Positions 38,801-49,800 of a stretch of 64,000 bases of DNA are shown here, in pieces. Location: contig VXAZ01000289.1 in NCBI GenBank assembly GCA_013399875.1, positions 2,804,009 to 2,868,008 of the forward strand. The letters are read 5' to 3'. Every line of letters starts with the position of its first letter. Positions within the stretch are counted from its first letter, which is position 1. The translations under genes were made by a program, and so were the position numbers. The DNA comes from Gymnorhina tibicen (lineage: Eukaryota > Chordata > Aves > Passeriformes > Artamidae). A model generated the notes under the pieces. That model saw nothing but the letters and a program-made list of their open reading frames with translations. It did no database searches and was not told where the DNA came from.

Positions 38801-39326
38801 GCTCTGTTTACACTCAAACCAGGATTAGCAGCAATGAGATCATCTCACATGGGCTGGTTCCCCCAAGGCGTGACATACACTGACCCTCAGCAGAGAGGCA
38901 CCTCCATGTCAGTTCCTAGGACAATTAGGCTCTGAATACAGGACTAATACAGTTAGTTTAGGAGAAAATCAACTCCCTGATAAGAAGATTCAGGTTCATT
39001 GGTTAGCAGAGCAAGAAACTTCCAAATCTCTTCAATAGGAACTCACACATGGGATGAATTTGTCCCAAATCCCACCTTTCTGAGTGTTTTATAGATTCTT
39101 AGCCTTGAGCATGATCCAGGGCACATGAAAGACTGGAATTAACAACCCTGCACTCTCCTTTTTTAAATATGATGTGCATTAAAATGGGGCATACTGCCTA
39201 TCTTAGCCCAGGGGACAGAGGAGTGTAGAAGAAACTTTAGTCTCTTTTTATAGTAACTCCCTAAACATGGGGCTGAGCAGAGGAGATGGGGGAATGTTTC
39301 TAACTCCTGTTAAAACTGTAACCATT
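32850..39326. other. Unique A+T-rich sequence with one doubtful decayed element
   Basis: No gene was recognised. Between about 35280 and 36060 the plus strand reads like a coding sequence riddled with stops, for example a stretch near 35880-36010 giving 'SFLNSLPKRVSDAK'. This could be an old non-LTR retrotransposon or retrocopy, but I found no diagnostic reverse transcriptase motif. A 21-bp near-palindrome is listed separately. Confidence 0.35.
37670..37690. repeat. 9-bp perfect inverted repeat plus third copy
   Basis: TGCCCCATT (37670-37678) pairs with AATGGGGCA (37682-37690) around AAT. A further TGCCCCATT follows at about 37704-37712. The cause is likely local duplication or inversion. 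Confidence 0.7.
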
Positions 39327-39418
39327 GAAAAGGAAAAAGGAAAAAGGCAAAGGAAAAGGAAAAAGAAAAGGAAAAGGTAAAAGGAGAGGAGAGGAGAGGA
39401 GAGGAGAGGAGAGGAGAC
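39327..39418. repeat. Purine tract with (GGAGA)n array
   Basis: About 90 bases are almost wholly purine on the plus strand. An A-rich AAAAGG section (39327-39381) grades into a regular GGAGA pentamer array (about 39382-39417). Long mirror-like purine tracts can form triplex (H-) DNA. Confidence 0.9.
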
Positions 39419-42400
39419 CTTCTGTGCAAGTGATTAGGACACTTACCTAAGGCGTGTGGCATCAGATAATTTCTACCCCAAAAGGCATTAAATAGCGGGT
39501 GTATACAATGCATAAGTAGCTCACTGAACCCACAGTGTGCTTAAAACCGTTTGCTATGTAGAAACCTGTGAGCAAAACTCTGAACACGCTTTTTTACTGT
39601 TGAGCAATCAGCTTTCCTTTGCTACAGGCAAGATGCACAGCCACCTGGATCCACTAGTGTCTCATTCCCCCACAGCAACATCTTCATGCAACTTTGTCTT
39701 CAGGCACTCACAGGTTTGAAAACAGCTCTCCTAATGGCACATACAAAAATCAGTCTTTATGCAGGGCCAAATTCTGACCCTGGCCAAAGAAGTAATCCAC
39801 ACACTTAGGTTCACAAGTACTGTTTATACACACAGTATTCAGCCCATAAAACCAGTGTTAGTACTTAAGCACAGAAATGCAGTCACTGCAACAGCCTTAC
39901 ATAGTTATCTAAAGGAAATAAAAACTGAATATTGCTTACAGCAAAGGGGAGAATGTGTTTGCAACAGCTATACTTGCGTGCTGTCAGTATGAGAAGGCTG
40001 CATAGCACATTTGATGAATAAGAACTCTATTTAAGAAACAGTGTATTCCAGTTTACTAATCTGCATGAGAGTGAAATTGTGGGAACAAAAATATTATGCT
40101 AATGTAAAACCACTTCAAGAAAGAAATCAGAAAATATGTGTAGTTAATCTTCCACCCAGGAAAATGAAAGCATGAGAACAAGCACTAACTTTTTGCAGAG
40201 ACAGCTGATGTTGGTGTAAATCACTCACACATTAGTATGTTATTTTCATTTAGAGTTATGCACTGAGCTGTTTTTGTAGCCTATGATTCCTGCTCAAATC
40301 TATTTAACAGTAATAGCCATGAGCTTTGCTACTCTCCAGAAATACAGTACAATGGAATTATTCTAGTGCTGCGAAACGGCTCATTCTTACTGCGCAAATG
40401 ACTTCTACGTGCACTAAATCACGCTGCATTAAAAGGAGCTGATGAAAAGAGCGACATCTCTTCCTCTTCTGTTTCTGCCTCGAAAGGAAGAGAAGGAGAG
40501 GGGAAGGGAAGGGGAGGAGATGTGAAGTAAAGCTGTGGTTTTCAAGACTTGCACTTGCAATTCAGGATTTATATTCTACCCACCTGATCTTAGTCAGAAG
40601 TAATTATACCTACTGGATTGTGAAAAAAGAAGTCAGAAATTCTTGAGGGGGATTTAAGTGCTAAGTGGAAGAGTTTATTCCATTCCTTTGGCTGGCTCCA
40701 GTAAAGTTCCAAGGGACTTAGGAAGAAGATTCTGGACTAGCAAAAAAAACAATTTTGTCTTGAAGTTTGTACAGTTTGGTTGAGATAACAAACTGTACCC
40801 AGATTTATAGCAATGATAGCTACATCAATCTGGATCCAAATGCTTCCTACAAATAAAGTATTTCCCACTTTTACATGAATTTTTAAGTTGCTGTTAAATT
40901 TAACAAGGTACTTCAGGTATCAGATAGAGGAAATGTAGAGTGGAGTAGGACAAAGTAAATTTTAATTTTCTTTAATCCTCTTCATCTAATTTATTATCTT
41001 TATTATATATATATATATAATTTATATTTCATGGAAATAATTCTCAGGTGTATGCATTACCTCTGAAAAAAAAAGGGGGGGGAGGGGGACTTAAAACTCC
41101 CATCATACTGTCTTATCCCTTGGAGACAGAAGTTCCCACAGTGCTGGAGAGCAGGGAAGAGATCAGGCAGAGAGAGGGGCTGGCCTCACTACAGGCTCCC
41201 TTTCTCCCTCCAGCATCTGGATGAAACCAAACTATGCTCTGTCTCCCAGCTGTGCCTGGTGCATGATATCATGAAGAGGAAAGCAGATTGCATGACTCAA
41301 AAAGTGATTAAAGCTTCAGCCCGTGGTGGCAGCCCTCACCCTCCATATGCCCTGGGCACAGCAACCTCCCTGACTGTGTGTCTCAGCCTGTCACTGTCAC
41401 TCAGACCAGAGGCAGCTACTTCAGAGGTGGAAAAGGGAAGGGCTGATGGATGATTTATGTATAAACACATCAATCTCAGCTTCTGTGGCTATTTCTGAGA
41501 AAAAAATACAAGACAAATGTTGTTCTCTTTGTTGGTGCTATGATGCACAAAACAGAGTTAGGCAGAGTGGTTTGGTGACGATCAGGGTATTCAGCTGCTG
41601 GGCACAGCAGCCTAACAGCTGAATAACACAAAGCAGAACAAAATTTTTCCAAAGTTTTAAAACGGGCCAAGCTAGATGCATGGGGAAGGTACATGAAGGA
41701 TTTGGAGTTATGAATTAGCTATTTCTGTGATGTAATCCATGTAACTTATCTTAAATATGTACCACAGGATGGGAAAAGTTGTACTCAAACCCAGCTTATT
41801 TTTCTCAGTTGATAAGTAATACCACAAAAGGATCATTTAACATTAAGCTCAGCCACAAAATGTCATTGTAAATAACTTTCTGGAGCTGGGAAATGCAAGT
41901 AAGTAAGATGAAATTTTCAAAGCTTCAGAAGCAATTTTTAACCCTATGTCATGTCCACTCTCTTTGGAAATGTGATCTCTTTGGTCCATTTGGAAATACC
42001 ATGCCTCAGCAATCCCATATGTCTCCTTAAGGAGATGCTCTGAAATGAAGGAGGTGTTAAGGGTATGCACCGACACGGAGGAAACCCTGAGTGATCATGG
42101 CAAGGGACAACAGAAACCAGGATACTCCTCCATGCTGGGGAACTCCAGGAGGCCAGATGTGGGTCCAGAGGATTCCCCAGAAAAGAATGAATAAAGCATA
42201 AGGGTTGATCACAGAGGAGTGATCCCCAAGGGCCATGTTGAGGAAAATCATCCCATAACTGATCATCTGAAGATCAAACATATCCTGTCTTGCAGAAGCA
42301 CACCATGAAGAAAGATCTTTCAACAAAATAGGCAGTGAGGAATTTCTTCAAGGACCATGTTCAAAGGAGGAAAAAAACTGCAACATTCCCACCTTCAAGC

Positions 42401-42620
42401 TTCATGACCCAAAAAAGAAAAACCCATATATGTGTACGTTTGTTTCTGTATACTTATACGTGTATATTAAAGCAGGCAAAGTAGTGTCAGGTACTTATGA
42501 TGTATTGTTTAGGCTGTAAGGAAATTTATCAGGAGCAACAAAGAAGTAGGTAACAAGAAAGGTAAGGGCTTGCCCTTGAACGAGTAAGACAAATGAATCT
42601 GTTCAGGCACTCTATACTTA
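39419..42620. other. Unique sequence with several low-complexity tracts
   Basis: A purine-rich segment lies at about 40483-40520, an (AT)n run at 41004-41019, and a run of nine A followed by eight G and AGGGGG at 41066-41088. An acceptor-like TTTCTCCCTCCAG at about 41201-41213 precedes an open frame to 41453 on the plus strand, but the peptide is unrecognised and lacks a downstream donor that I trust. Confidence 0.4.
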
Positions 42621-42880
42621 GACTCGTAGAAAGGTTTGGGTTGGAAAGGACCTTAGAGGTCATCCAATTCCAGCCTCCTCACCACAGGTAGGGACAGCTT
42701 CCACTAGACCAGGCTGCTCAAAGCCCCATCCAATCTGGTTTCAAACACTTCCAGGGATGGGTCATCCACAGCTTCTCTGGGCAACCTGTTCTAGTGCCTC
42801 ACCATCCTCACAGTAAACAATTTCTTCCTAATATGTAATCTAAGATTAGATATTCCTCCTCCCATAAAGAACTCATATTT
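42621..42880 (-). mobile_element. CR1 LINE, 3' fragment
   Basis: Read on the plus strand this is the reverse complement of a CR1 3' end. It shows 'aaggtttgggttggaaagga', 'ccttagaggtcatccaattc', 'aggctgctcaaagccccatc', 'gggcaacctgttctagtgcc', then 'aatttcttcctaatatgtaa'. This covers the last about 240-260 bp of a minus-strand CR1, including the start of the region encoding the C-terminus of ORF2. The right boundary is soft because the sequence decays after 42856. Confidence 0.93.
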
Positions 42881-45800
42881 TCCTACCCCCACTTACCATG
42901 TTTGGGAAATGTCAGTCAGAACATTTGCTGCTCTCTAACCTGGCCCTTTCCAAGGAAACTTGCTAGTACTTTGAGAAGAAAGTCACAGTTTATTACTAAA
43001 ACTGATTCTACCACCTGCCTTAAATTTTAGTATAAATAAGATATCATTTTCTAGCATATAGATAAGTTTTTCTTTCACAATAAGTCTACCTTGAAAAAAA
43101 AAGCTTTACAAACTTTGCTGATTACTGAGTTTTGAATCTATTTCTGATCCTTTACATCAGGTGTTATTACACATTACTGTTTCTCAAGTAGCAAAAGTGT
43201 TTTCTATTTTCCTTCAGTTCTCAGTTTCCTGACAAATTGATTTCTGTCCCCATACAATGTTTTACTGTCCCTTCTTCTGTAGTAGCATGTTTCAGGGCTA
43301 CATTGACAGAATATCCTTTGAAATAGCCTGAATTAGATTTATTTTTTAAGCATCCAGAGAGGTTAGTTTTGTTGCTGTGGTTGTTCTGTTCTGTCCTTTT
43401 TGTTAATTAAATTGTTTCATTAAGGGAGCCCCACTTTCTCCTGTCCTTCAACAACAGTTGCTTGTTTGCTTCTGTATTAATGGGATAATTTCACTAATGT
43501 GGTTTATTGCACAGCCCTATAAACAGAACCATAACTGCAAGAAAGTACAGACTGAGAATACAAATAGGCAGTTGTGGCTGGGGAGTTCTTATAATTGGGA
43601 ATTTCTCATATTAGCTCTATTGCCTGAGAGAACGTTGCATGGAACAACTTCCTCTCTTTTTTATATTCTTGGCGGCTGAGGTGATCATAAAAGTAAACTT
43701 CAGCTCTGAACGTGTCTGAACTTCATGAAAAGTTGGACTGAAAATTGTATTTCCAGCAAGTTTAACTGGAATGGTGCTTCAAATTTTAGGAGTCTTGTTC
43801 TGCTAGTAGTTTCAAGATATGCCCTTGGCATCTGTTCTCTTCAGATCACTGGAGGCTGAATTTTCAAAACCAAAATTGCATTTGACTTACAGTTAAGACT
43901 GAAATTCCATAACAAGTTGGAAGAAGTGGTTGCGGTCACCAAAACTAGACTTTCACAGCCTGGCTTAGCTGATCCAGATGCTGGGGTTGAGCAGTGGTCA
44001 TGCACATTTCACTCCGTGCTGCCCAGCCTGGAGATGATCCCTGCTCCTCCAGGTGCACTGGCTCTGGTGTACACCTGACCCTGCACAAGCCCCCACTTTA
44101 GGGACTGAGGCAAAGAGTAACCTCTTTGCTCTCCCACAGAGGTCAACATCCTTCAAATTTTGGTTTCGAAATGAATCTTTTTTCCAGAAAGACCTCAAGG
44201 CTTGACTGTGGGACATCATCAAGCAGAAAGCCATCTTCTCTCTGACTATGTCTTCTAGTAGTCAGTGGCCCTACCTGAAGAATTGTGTCCTGTTTCCAGT
44301 TTCCCCTTCTAGCCTGCCTCATGGCTGTTGATTTACACTGTGGTGATGTCAGAAAACGCTCTGTATAAAACTATCTTTTATCAAAAGAAGTACTGTGAAT
44401 GAGACTAGGGAGATGATTTTTACCTCTGTGTTCAGTATTCAAGAGAATCATAATTTATTCAAGCTTCATAGATATTGTTAATATTGGAGAAGATACTGAA
44501 AACAAAACCAAAATTTTTTTGAGGGCTGGATAAAGTGTTTTGTACTGAGACACTTCAGAAATCCATTCTATTTAGTTCAACAAAGATAGAAGTACAGTGA
44601 GTAAGTTCCTTCATGAGGAGAGAATACTAAGAAGATGTTTAATCTGTTGGAGAGAAGTATACCAAGAATCAGTGGCTGAAAGCCAAAAAAAATTCAACCT
44701 GTAAGGAAAAAAGCCCTTTTTTTTCATCATTGTGAAAGTAATTAATTAATGATGTGAGGGGAATCTGCCAAGGAGACTGTGGATTTTCTTTCCTTGATGT
44801 CTCCAAATCAAGATTGACTAACTTTCTGAGGAAGTGCTTTTACCAAATGCCAAATAATGAGCACAGTACAAGGGTAACGGGGGGAAATTACTACTCTGAA
44901 ATGCACACAAGGTCAAAGTAGATGGTCTAACCATCTCTTCTGGTCGTAACCTCCATGCATCTATGAATTATCCTAGATTTGTTGGCATGCTATAGGATTT
45001 AAAAAGCAAGCCTTTGAGGTAAAAACTGTTTGAGATTTGCCTCAGGAAAATAATCTTCTGGTTCACACAAAGGAAAACCAGATTGATCTGTATTAATGGT
45101 GTCTGGCAGAACATTTTCTTATTTGCTTGCCAAAGTTTTGGTGAGGGCTTTATTGCCAACTGTAGGAAGTGATATGGGTTGATATAAAATATACAAACAA
45201 CTCAGTAACCTTCTCATGGGAGTGAAGTGTATACTATGAACATAATTTCTTTATTTTTTTCCGCTTCAGAGAATTCAGGAATTTGGCTCTTCCCAAAGTG
45301 TAGCAATCATGCCTAAGCATTTTATAGACTTCTAGTGAGAAACTGCCAAGCCTTAGAGACTTGTCAAGGGCAGAGGTTGAATATTAATCTCCACCACTGT
45401 CTTTTCAACTACATCTGAGCTCCCTCTTCTGACATTTAGATTTCTTTTTAACCCTTTAGAGAGACTGTAAAATAACTCCACCAGGTATACTCCCTGGAGC
45501 AGGTACTGCAAATAAATCTTATCAGAGTGCTGTGGACAGTAACACCTGAATAGCAATTCCACTGACTGCAATTCCATATCCTATAATTTCAAGCAGGAAT
45601 GTATGTGATCTTTTCTCAGTTATGTAATTACTTGACTTTTTTTCTTTTTAAGCTACAACATTTTGCTGCCACTATCTTCTGTGCAAAGCCATTCAGGGTA
45701 AGTTTTTCAAATACAATTATACTAGGAATAAAAGTCCCCAGGCACTTCAGCCACTTCTTCCTGATTTACTGTAGCTGGATATCTTCCTAGGATGCTGTCC

Positions 45801-46020
45801 AGGACACTGATTTTAAAGCTTGCACAATGTTTAAGGGAATCAGTTCTTTATTATCCTCAGAGGAATGCACTCTTCTTTAATCACATCACAAGTCCTATTG
45901 CAGTTTATGTGTAAGCTGTCATCCTCAGAGGGCAACATTTTATGCTTTTTTAAATACATAGACCCATAGTGATAAACATTTCCTTTCTTTTTGGCTACCA
46001 GAGTCTTGACAGCATTCCTG
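42881..46020. other. Unique A+T-rich sequence, possible CR1 relic
   Basis: No gene was recognised. At about 44921-44970 the plus strand resembles a strongly decayed CR1 3' end ('gtagatggtctaaccatctc' then 'tcgtaacctccatgcatcta'). The match is too weak for a separate call. Confidence 0.4.
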
Positions 46021-46023
46021 TAC

Positions 46024-46800
46024 TTCTTTTTTGTTTTTTTTCTCTTTTTTTAAGCTAGTGGTAATATTTATTTCTTTGTGATAATATTTATGTCTTTGGT
46101 TTGTTAAAAACACAATTGTTTTTTTGACATGTAAAGATTGCCTGCATAGTCACACATTTCTTCAGATATCTCCACCCACAGCCATATTTCAGCATCCCCT
46201 CCCAGTCCCTTCAGTGTATCCAAAGTTTCATCTTTGTCAGACATTTTTTGGCAAGAAAAGAACTCCATGGTGGCTACTAGTTCAGCTTTAGCAGCTGAAG
46301 AGAAAAGGGAAGACTACAGTCAGCTATCAGCATTTTTAATTGACTTTGCATGATGTTGCAGTTCCTCCTTTATGCTTAGGAGTTTTTGTCAAACTTCTTT
46401 TTGTCCAGGTAACTGTTTTTTAAGCCTGATAAAAATTTGCCACTCAAAAAGTCTTCATTTTACTCATTAGATCTTGGATATGTCTCTCACACTCCAAAGT
46501 ATGCTTGTCCTTTAAGGAAGACAAAGGGACAAGACACCCCAAAACATAATTGTTTGTCATGTTTAAAGATGCATCTTCTGAAAAATACAGTGATGATTGA
46601 CTAGGCTGTGTGGTGATGGCTTCATTTCTGCCAGTACAATCAGATATTAAAATCCCACTTGATCCCTAAGTTGGCAATGAAGCCAACCTCATGAAAAGGC
46701 AGCGAGTTATTTACCCATTTCCTCAAGGCTTTTCCTACCAGACTAAAGTCCTCTGGCCACCTCATCTTCTCTCAGAAGATTTGCTTGATAATACCTGCTT
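46024..46800 (-). pseudogene. Broken coding remnant with polyA signal and A-rich tail, probable retrocopy, unidentified
   Basis: On the minus strand several consecutive pieces read as normal protein but lie in different frames, as expected after small indels. They run from about 46765 down to a TAA at 46104-46106. The pieces include 'EKMRWPEDFSLVGKAL', then 'DCTGRNEAITTQPSQSSLYF', then 'LKDKHTLECERHIQDLMSKM', then 'IKEELQHHAKSIKNADS', and last a 62-codon open end containing 'MSDKDETLDTLKG' and 'EIWLWVEISEEM'. The middle pieces are charged and helical, as in a coiled coil. After the stop comes a very short 3' region with AATAAA (minus, 46072-46067), and about 16 bases later an A-rich stretch on the minus strand (46051-46024). 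Short 3' end, signal and A tail together suggest a reverse-transcribed mRNA. I cannot name the parent gene. An alternative is a decayed exon cluster or an unrecognised retroelement ORF. Bird CR1 rarely copies mRNAs, so such retrocopies are uncommon. Confidence 0.45.
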
Positions 46801-49800
46801 CCTAAAATGGGTAACAGCAAAAGACCAGCAATGAACTAGTGACAGAAGAGTAAAAACCACATGAGAAAATGCTAAAAAAACAGGGAAGAACAATATATTG
46901 AGGAACAGCCTCTACATGGGAAAAGATGATTTTAGAAGTATATTGGTGCACACTGAATTCAGTTTGACAAATTCTGACCTTTCACAGAGCAATAGCAGGC
47001 AATTTTGTGCATATTTTCTGTAAAATCTAAGCACTAAATTATTGCAGCCATTCAGATTGATAAAAGTTTTACCATCAGTTAAAGTTTTTTATATTTCAGT
47101 TATTTGTCTTTTTCTACATATAAATACAAAATTCATTATAGAGTGGGGAATATACAAAAGGAAAGAATGAGAGAAATCAAAAGGCAGCCCACAACTGGCA
47201 CGCAGAAATCCGACCTTTCAGCACTACATCTCTAAGTTATGATGCAGGCTACAGAGGGTAAGGTTTTCCTCTGACAAAAATATTTGTCTTGGTTGGTACC
47301 ACAGAGTTATCCCAATCAATATGAGTTTCCATCCTCATCCTCTCTCTTACTTTCATTCTGATGATAAATTTCATCCTGAAAGTTTCCCTATTTCAAGTAA
47401 AAACAAGTAAATTAATGGGAAAAATTTGGCTTCAATATTTCATTTTTAAATTAAAAATAACTCTTCCCAAAATCTGCAACCATCCCTCTTCAAGTGTAGT
47501 AGCCGTTAATGATGGCTATGCTGTGGCATTATACACTATATATCCATATGGATTGGTGATTTGTATTTCTTGCTTTTCTTGGACACATTAGTCTTGTCTT
47601 CCTTACAACTCTTTGTATTTCTGCTCCACTGGGCACAAAAAGGCAGAAGATGAATTTTGGACAAGACTTATACAGGCTCACCATTCTACTAATGTGTTTT
47701 CTAACCCCAAGGTTAGCAGGGTTAGGCAGTCAGTGCTGAGAACAACGACTTAATTGAAAACAATTCCCTAATCCGTAAAGCAGCTTCTGTGTGAATGCTG
47801 TCACAGCTAGAGACTCAAAACTCTGAGTGTAGACACTGACTCTGCCCTGCTCATTTGCTTTGCAGCTGGTATAATCAAGCACTGGCACGACTGCTTTATG
47901 CCTTTCTCTCTGTATATTTATATTCCAGAGTGCAGCGACATAAATGTATTACTGTGTGTTACTTTCTGTGGTAACAACACTGATTACACTTGAGTGTACT
48001 ACATCAGTTATAGTGGCAGGAAAGGTTATTAATAGATGTTGTTTGCAGGTAACCATTGTTCTGAGAGGAGAAGATAGTTGTGATTAGATGCTCTCAGTTC
48101 CAAGTATGAATATGTGACCCTGAAAAGTAACTGATACCAAAGCCTCTCTCCTCTGGTGATGGAAGCAAATATCTGAGAGCTTACCATGTTTATTGCCTTG
48201 CTGGGGATCATCACATCATCAGACCACTGACATGAGAAAAAAAAAATCAAAATATTGTAACATGGTGGATCGTGCTTTATGGAACAGAGAATCAGAGAAA
48301 TGTGATTGATAATTTGGGAGGCTCTTTAGAGACTAATAAACTAGGGGAAAATAAAAATTAAAAACCCAAGAGAACACTTTTTTTTCATGGAGTATCTTAG
48401 AAAAAAAAATCCTGCATATGAGACCTGAATGCAACATCCAGATGGGAGTTTCAACTTCTTCTAGGTTATGTTGACTGTTTATGTACAGGCATATGTCTAA
48501 AAAAACGCATTGTGAAAAATGTCAACAATCCTTGTGTAAACTAGCTGTAGGAGTGTATCCATTATGTTGAGCACTCAAGTCTAGCATTACAAAAACAAAG
48601 CCACTGTAGTGATACCAGCTAACAGGACACAACATGATCCTGCAGTGATAAGACAGATAGAATTTGCAGGGTTTAGCATGATGGGATACTCTTTCTAATT
48701 TGGCAATAAACACAATGTTTACTTGACTACATGGTCGTTGAGCAACTGATGATTGAAGTTCAGCCCTGGACATAATGCTCGAAGTATTACTAAGAAAATA
48801 CAAATAAGTGGTCTGTTTAATGTCCATACAATATCCTGTCCTTTTTCCCAGATTGTCACAGATTTCTGCTGGCATCTAAGCCTACAGTGCTCAAATGAGT
48901 ACCAGCTGCAGGCTGTCTTACAGATCTATCAGATGTAAACTAGGTATACGAATAGACATAGAAGGGACTCACATGAATTTCTTTAAGGTTAATGGATGCA
49001 TTAGTAACCACCTAGATTCTGTCTGGGATTCAGAGCCCTGACTTGGGAAATGCAGATCTAAGCCTTGAAATGCTGCGCTGACTGAGGCCTCGGGAAAACT
49101 GCATTCATAAGCAGCAGGACCCGTATGCAGGGATTTGCTTTGTTCTTGAGTCAGGGAGGGGGAGATGGACGGGGCAAACTGAATAGCTCTTCTATGACTC
49201 AGTAGGAGTGGAAAAGACAATAATAAACAAGATTCCAAGAGCATATTACAATCATTACATTCAAATACATAAAATGCATCCTAAATTCTTTCTTGGGACA
49301 AATCACAAGGTAAATCTGTGGGAAAGGCTTGAAATTTCTTCTAAATGAGCTGTGAGAGGACTGGGGAAGAAATTCCAGGATCCTAACCTTTACATCAGTC
49401 CCTTGATTCAAGGCATCCCAAGGGCAATTGCTAGAACCACAGAGAGAGTATGTCGTGATGATGTCCAGGGCATTGCTCAGGAGAAAGGGGAGACAGGGGT
49501 GTCATTGGGAGCAATCATATCCACTTCCCATCAGATCCATTGCTCAGAATGAAAAGTTTAAGAAGCTGCTTCTTGTATCTTCCCTTCCTAATACTCATTC
49601 CTTCAGCACCAAATTCGCGTTCCTCCACCTCCTCACAGCTTTCCAAGGTTACTCATAAGGCCAAATACTCCCGAGGCTGGTGAGCAAATTAAATTCTTTC
49701 AGTTTCACTGTCCTCAGGCTCCCTACCCCTGTAGCAGGCCCACACCTTTCCTCATGATTCTATTGAAAAGGCTCCCAACAAACTCCCCAAGGAAGACCCA

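Noticed and set aside
41201..41453. Acceptor-like site followed by an open frame, as a possible exon
   Set aside because: The peptide is not recognisable, no credible donor follows, and pyrimidine-AG strings are common by chance.
42057..42326. 89-codon minus-strand frame with hydrophobic stretches as a membrane protein
   Set aside because: No family resemblance, the neighbouring frames are equally open, and there is no conserved start or splice context.
44921..44970. CR1 3' end relic as a separate feature
   Set aside because: Only loose resemblance to the CR1 terminus remains; it is noted inside the region entry.
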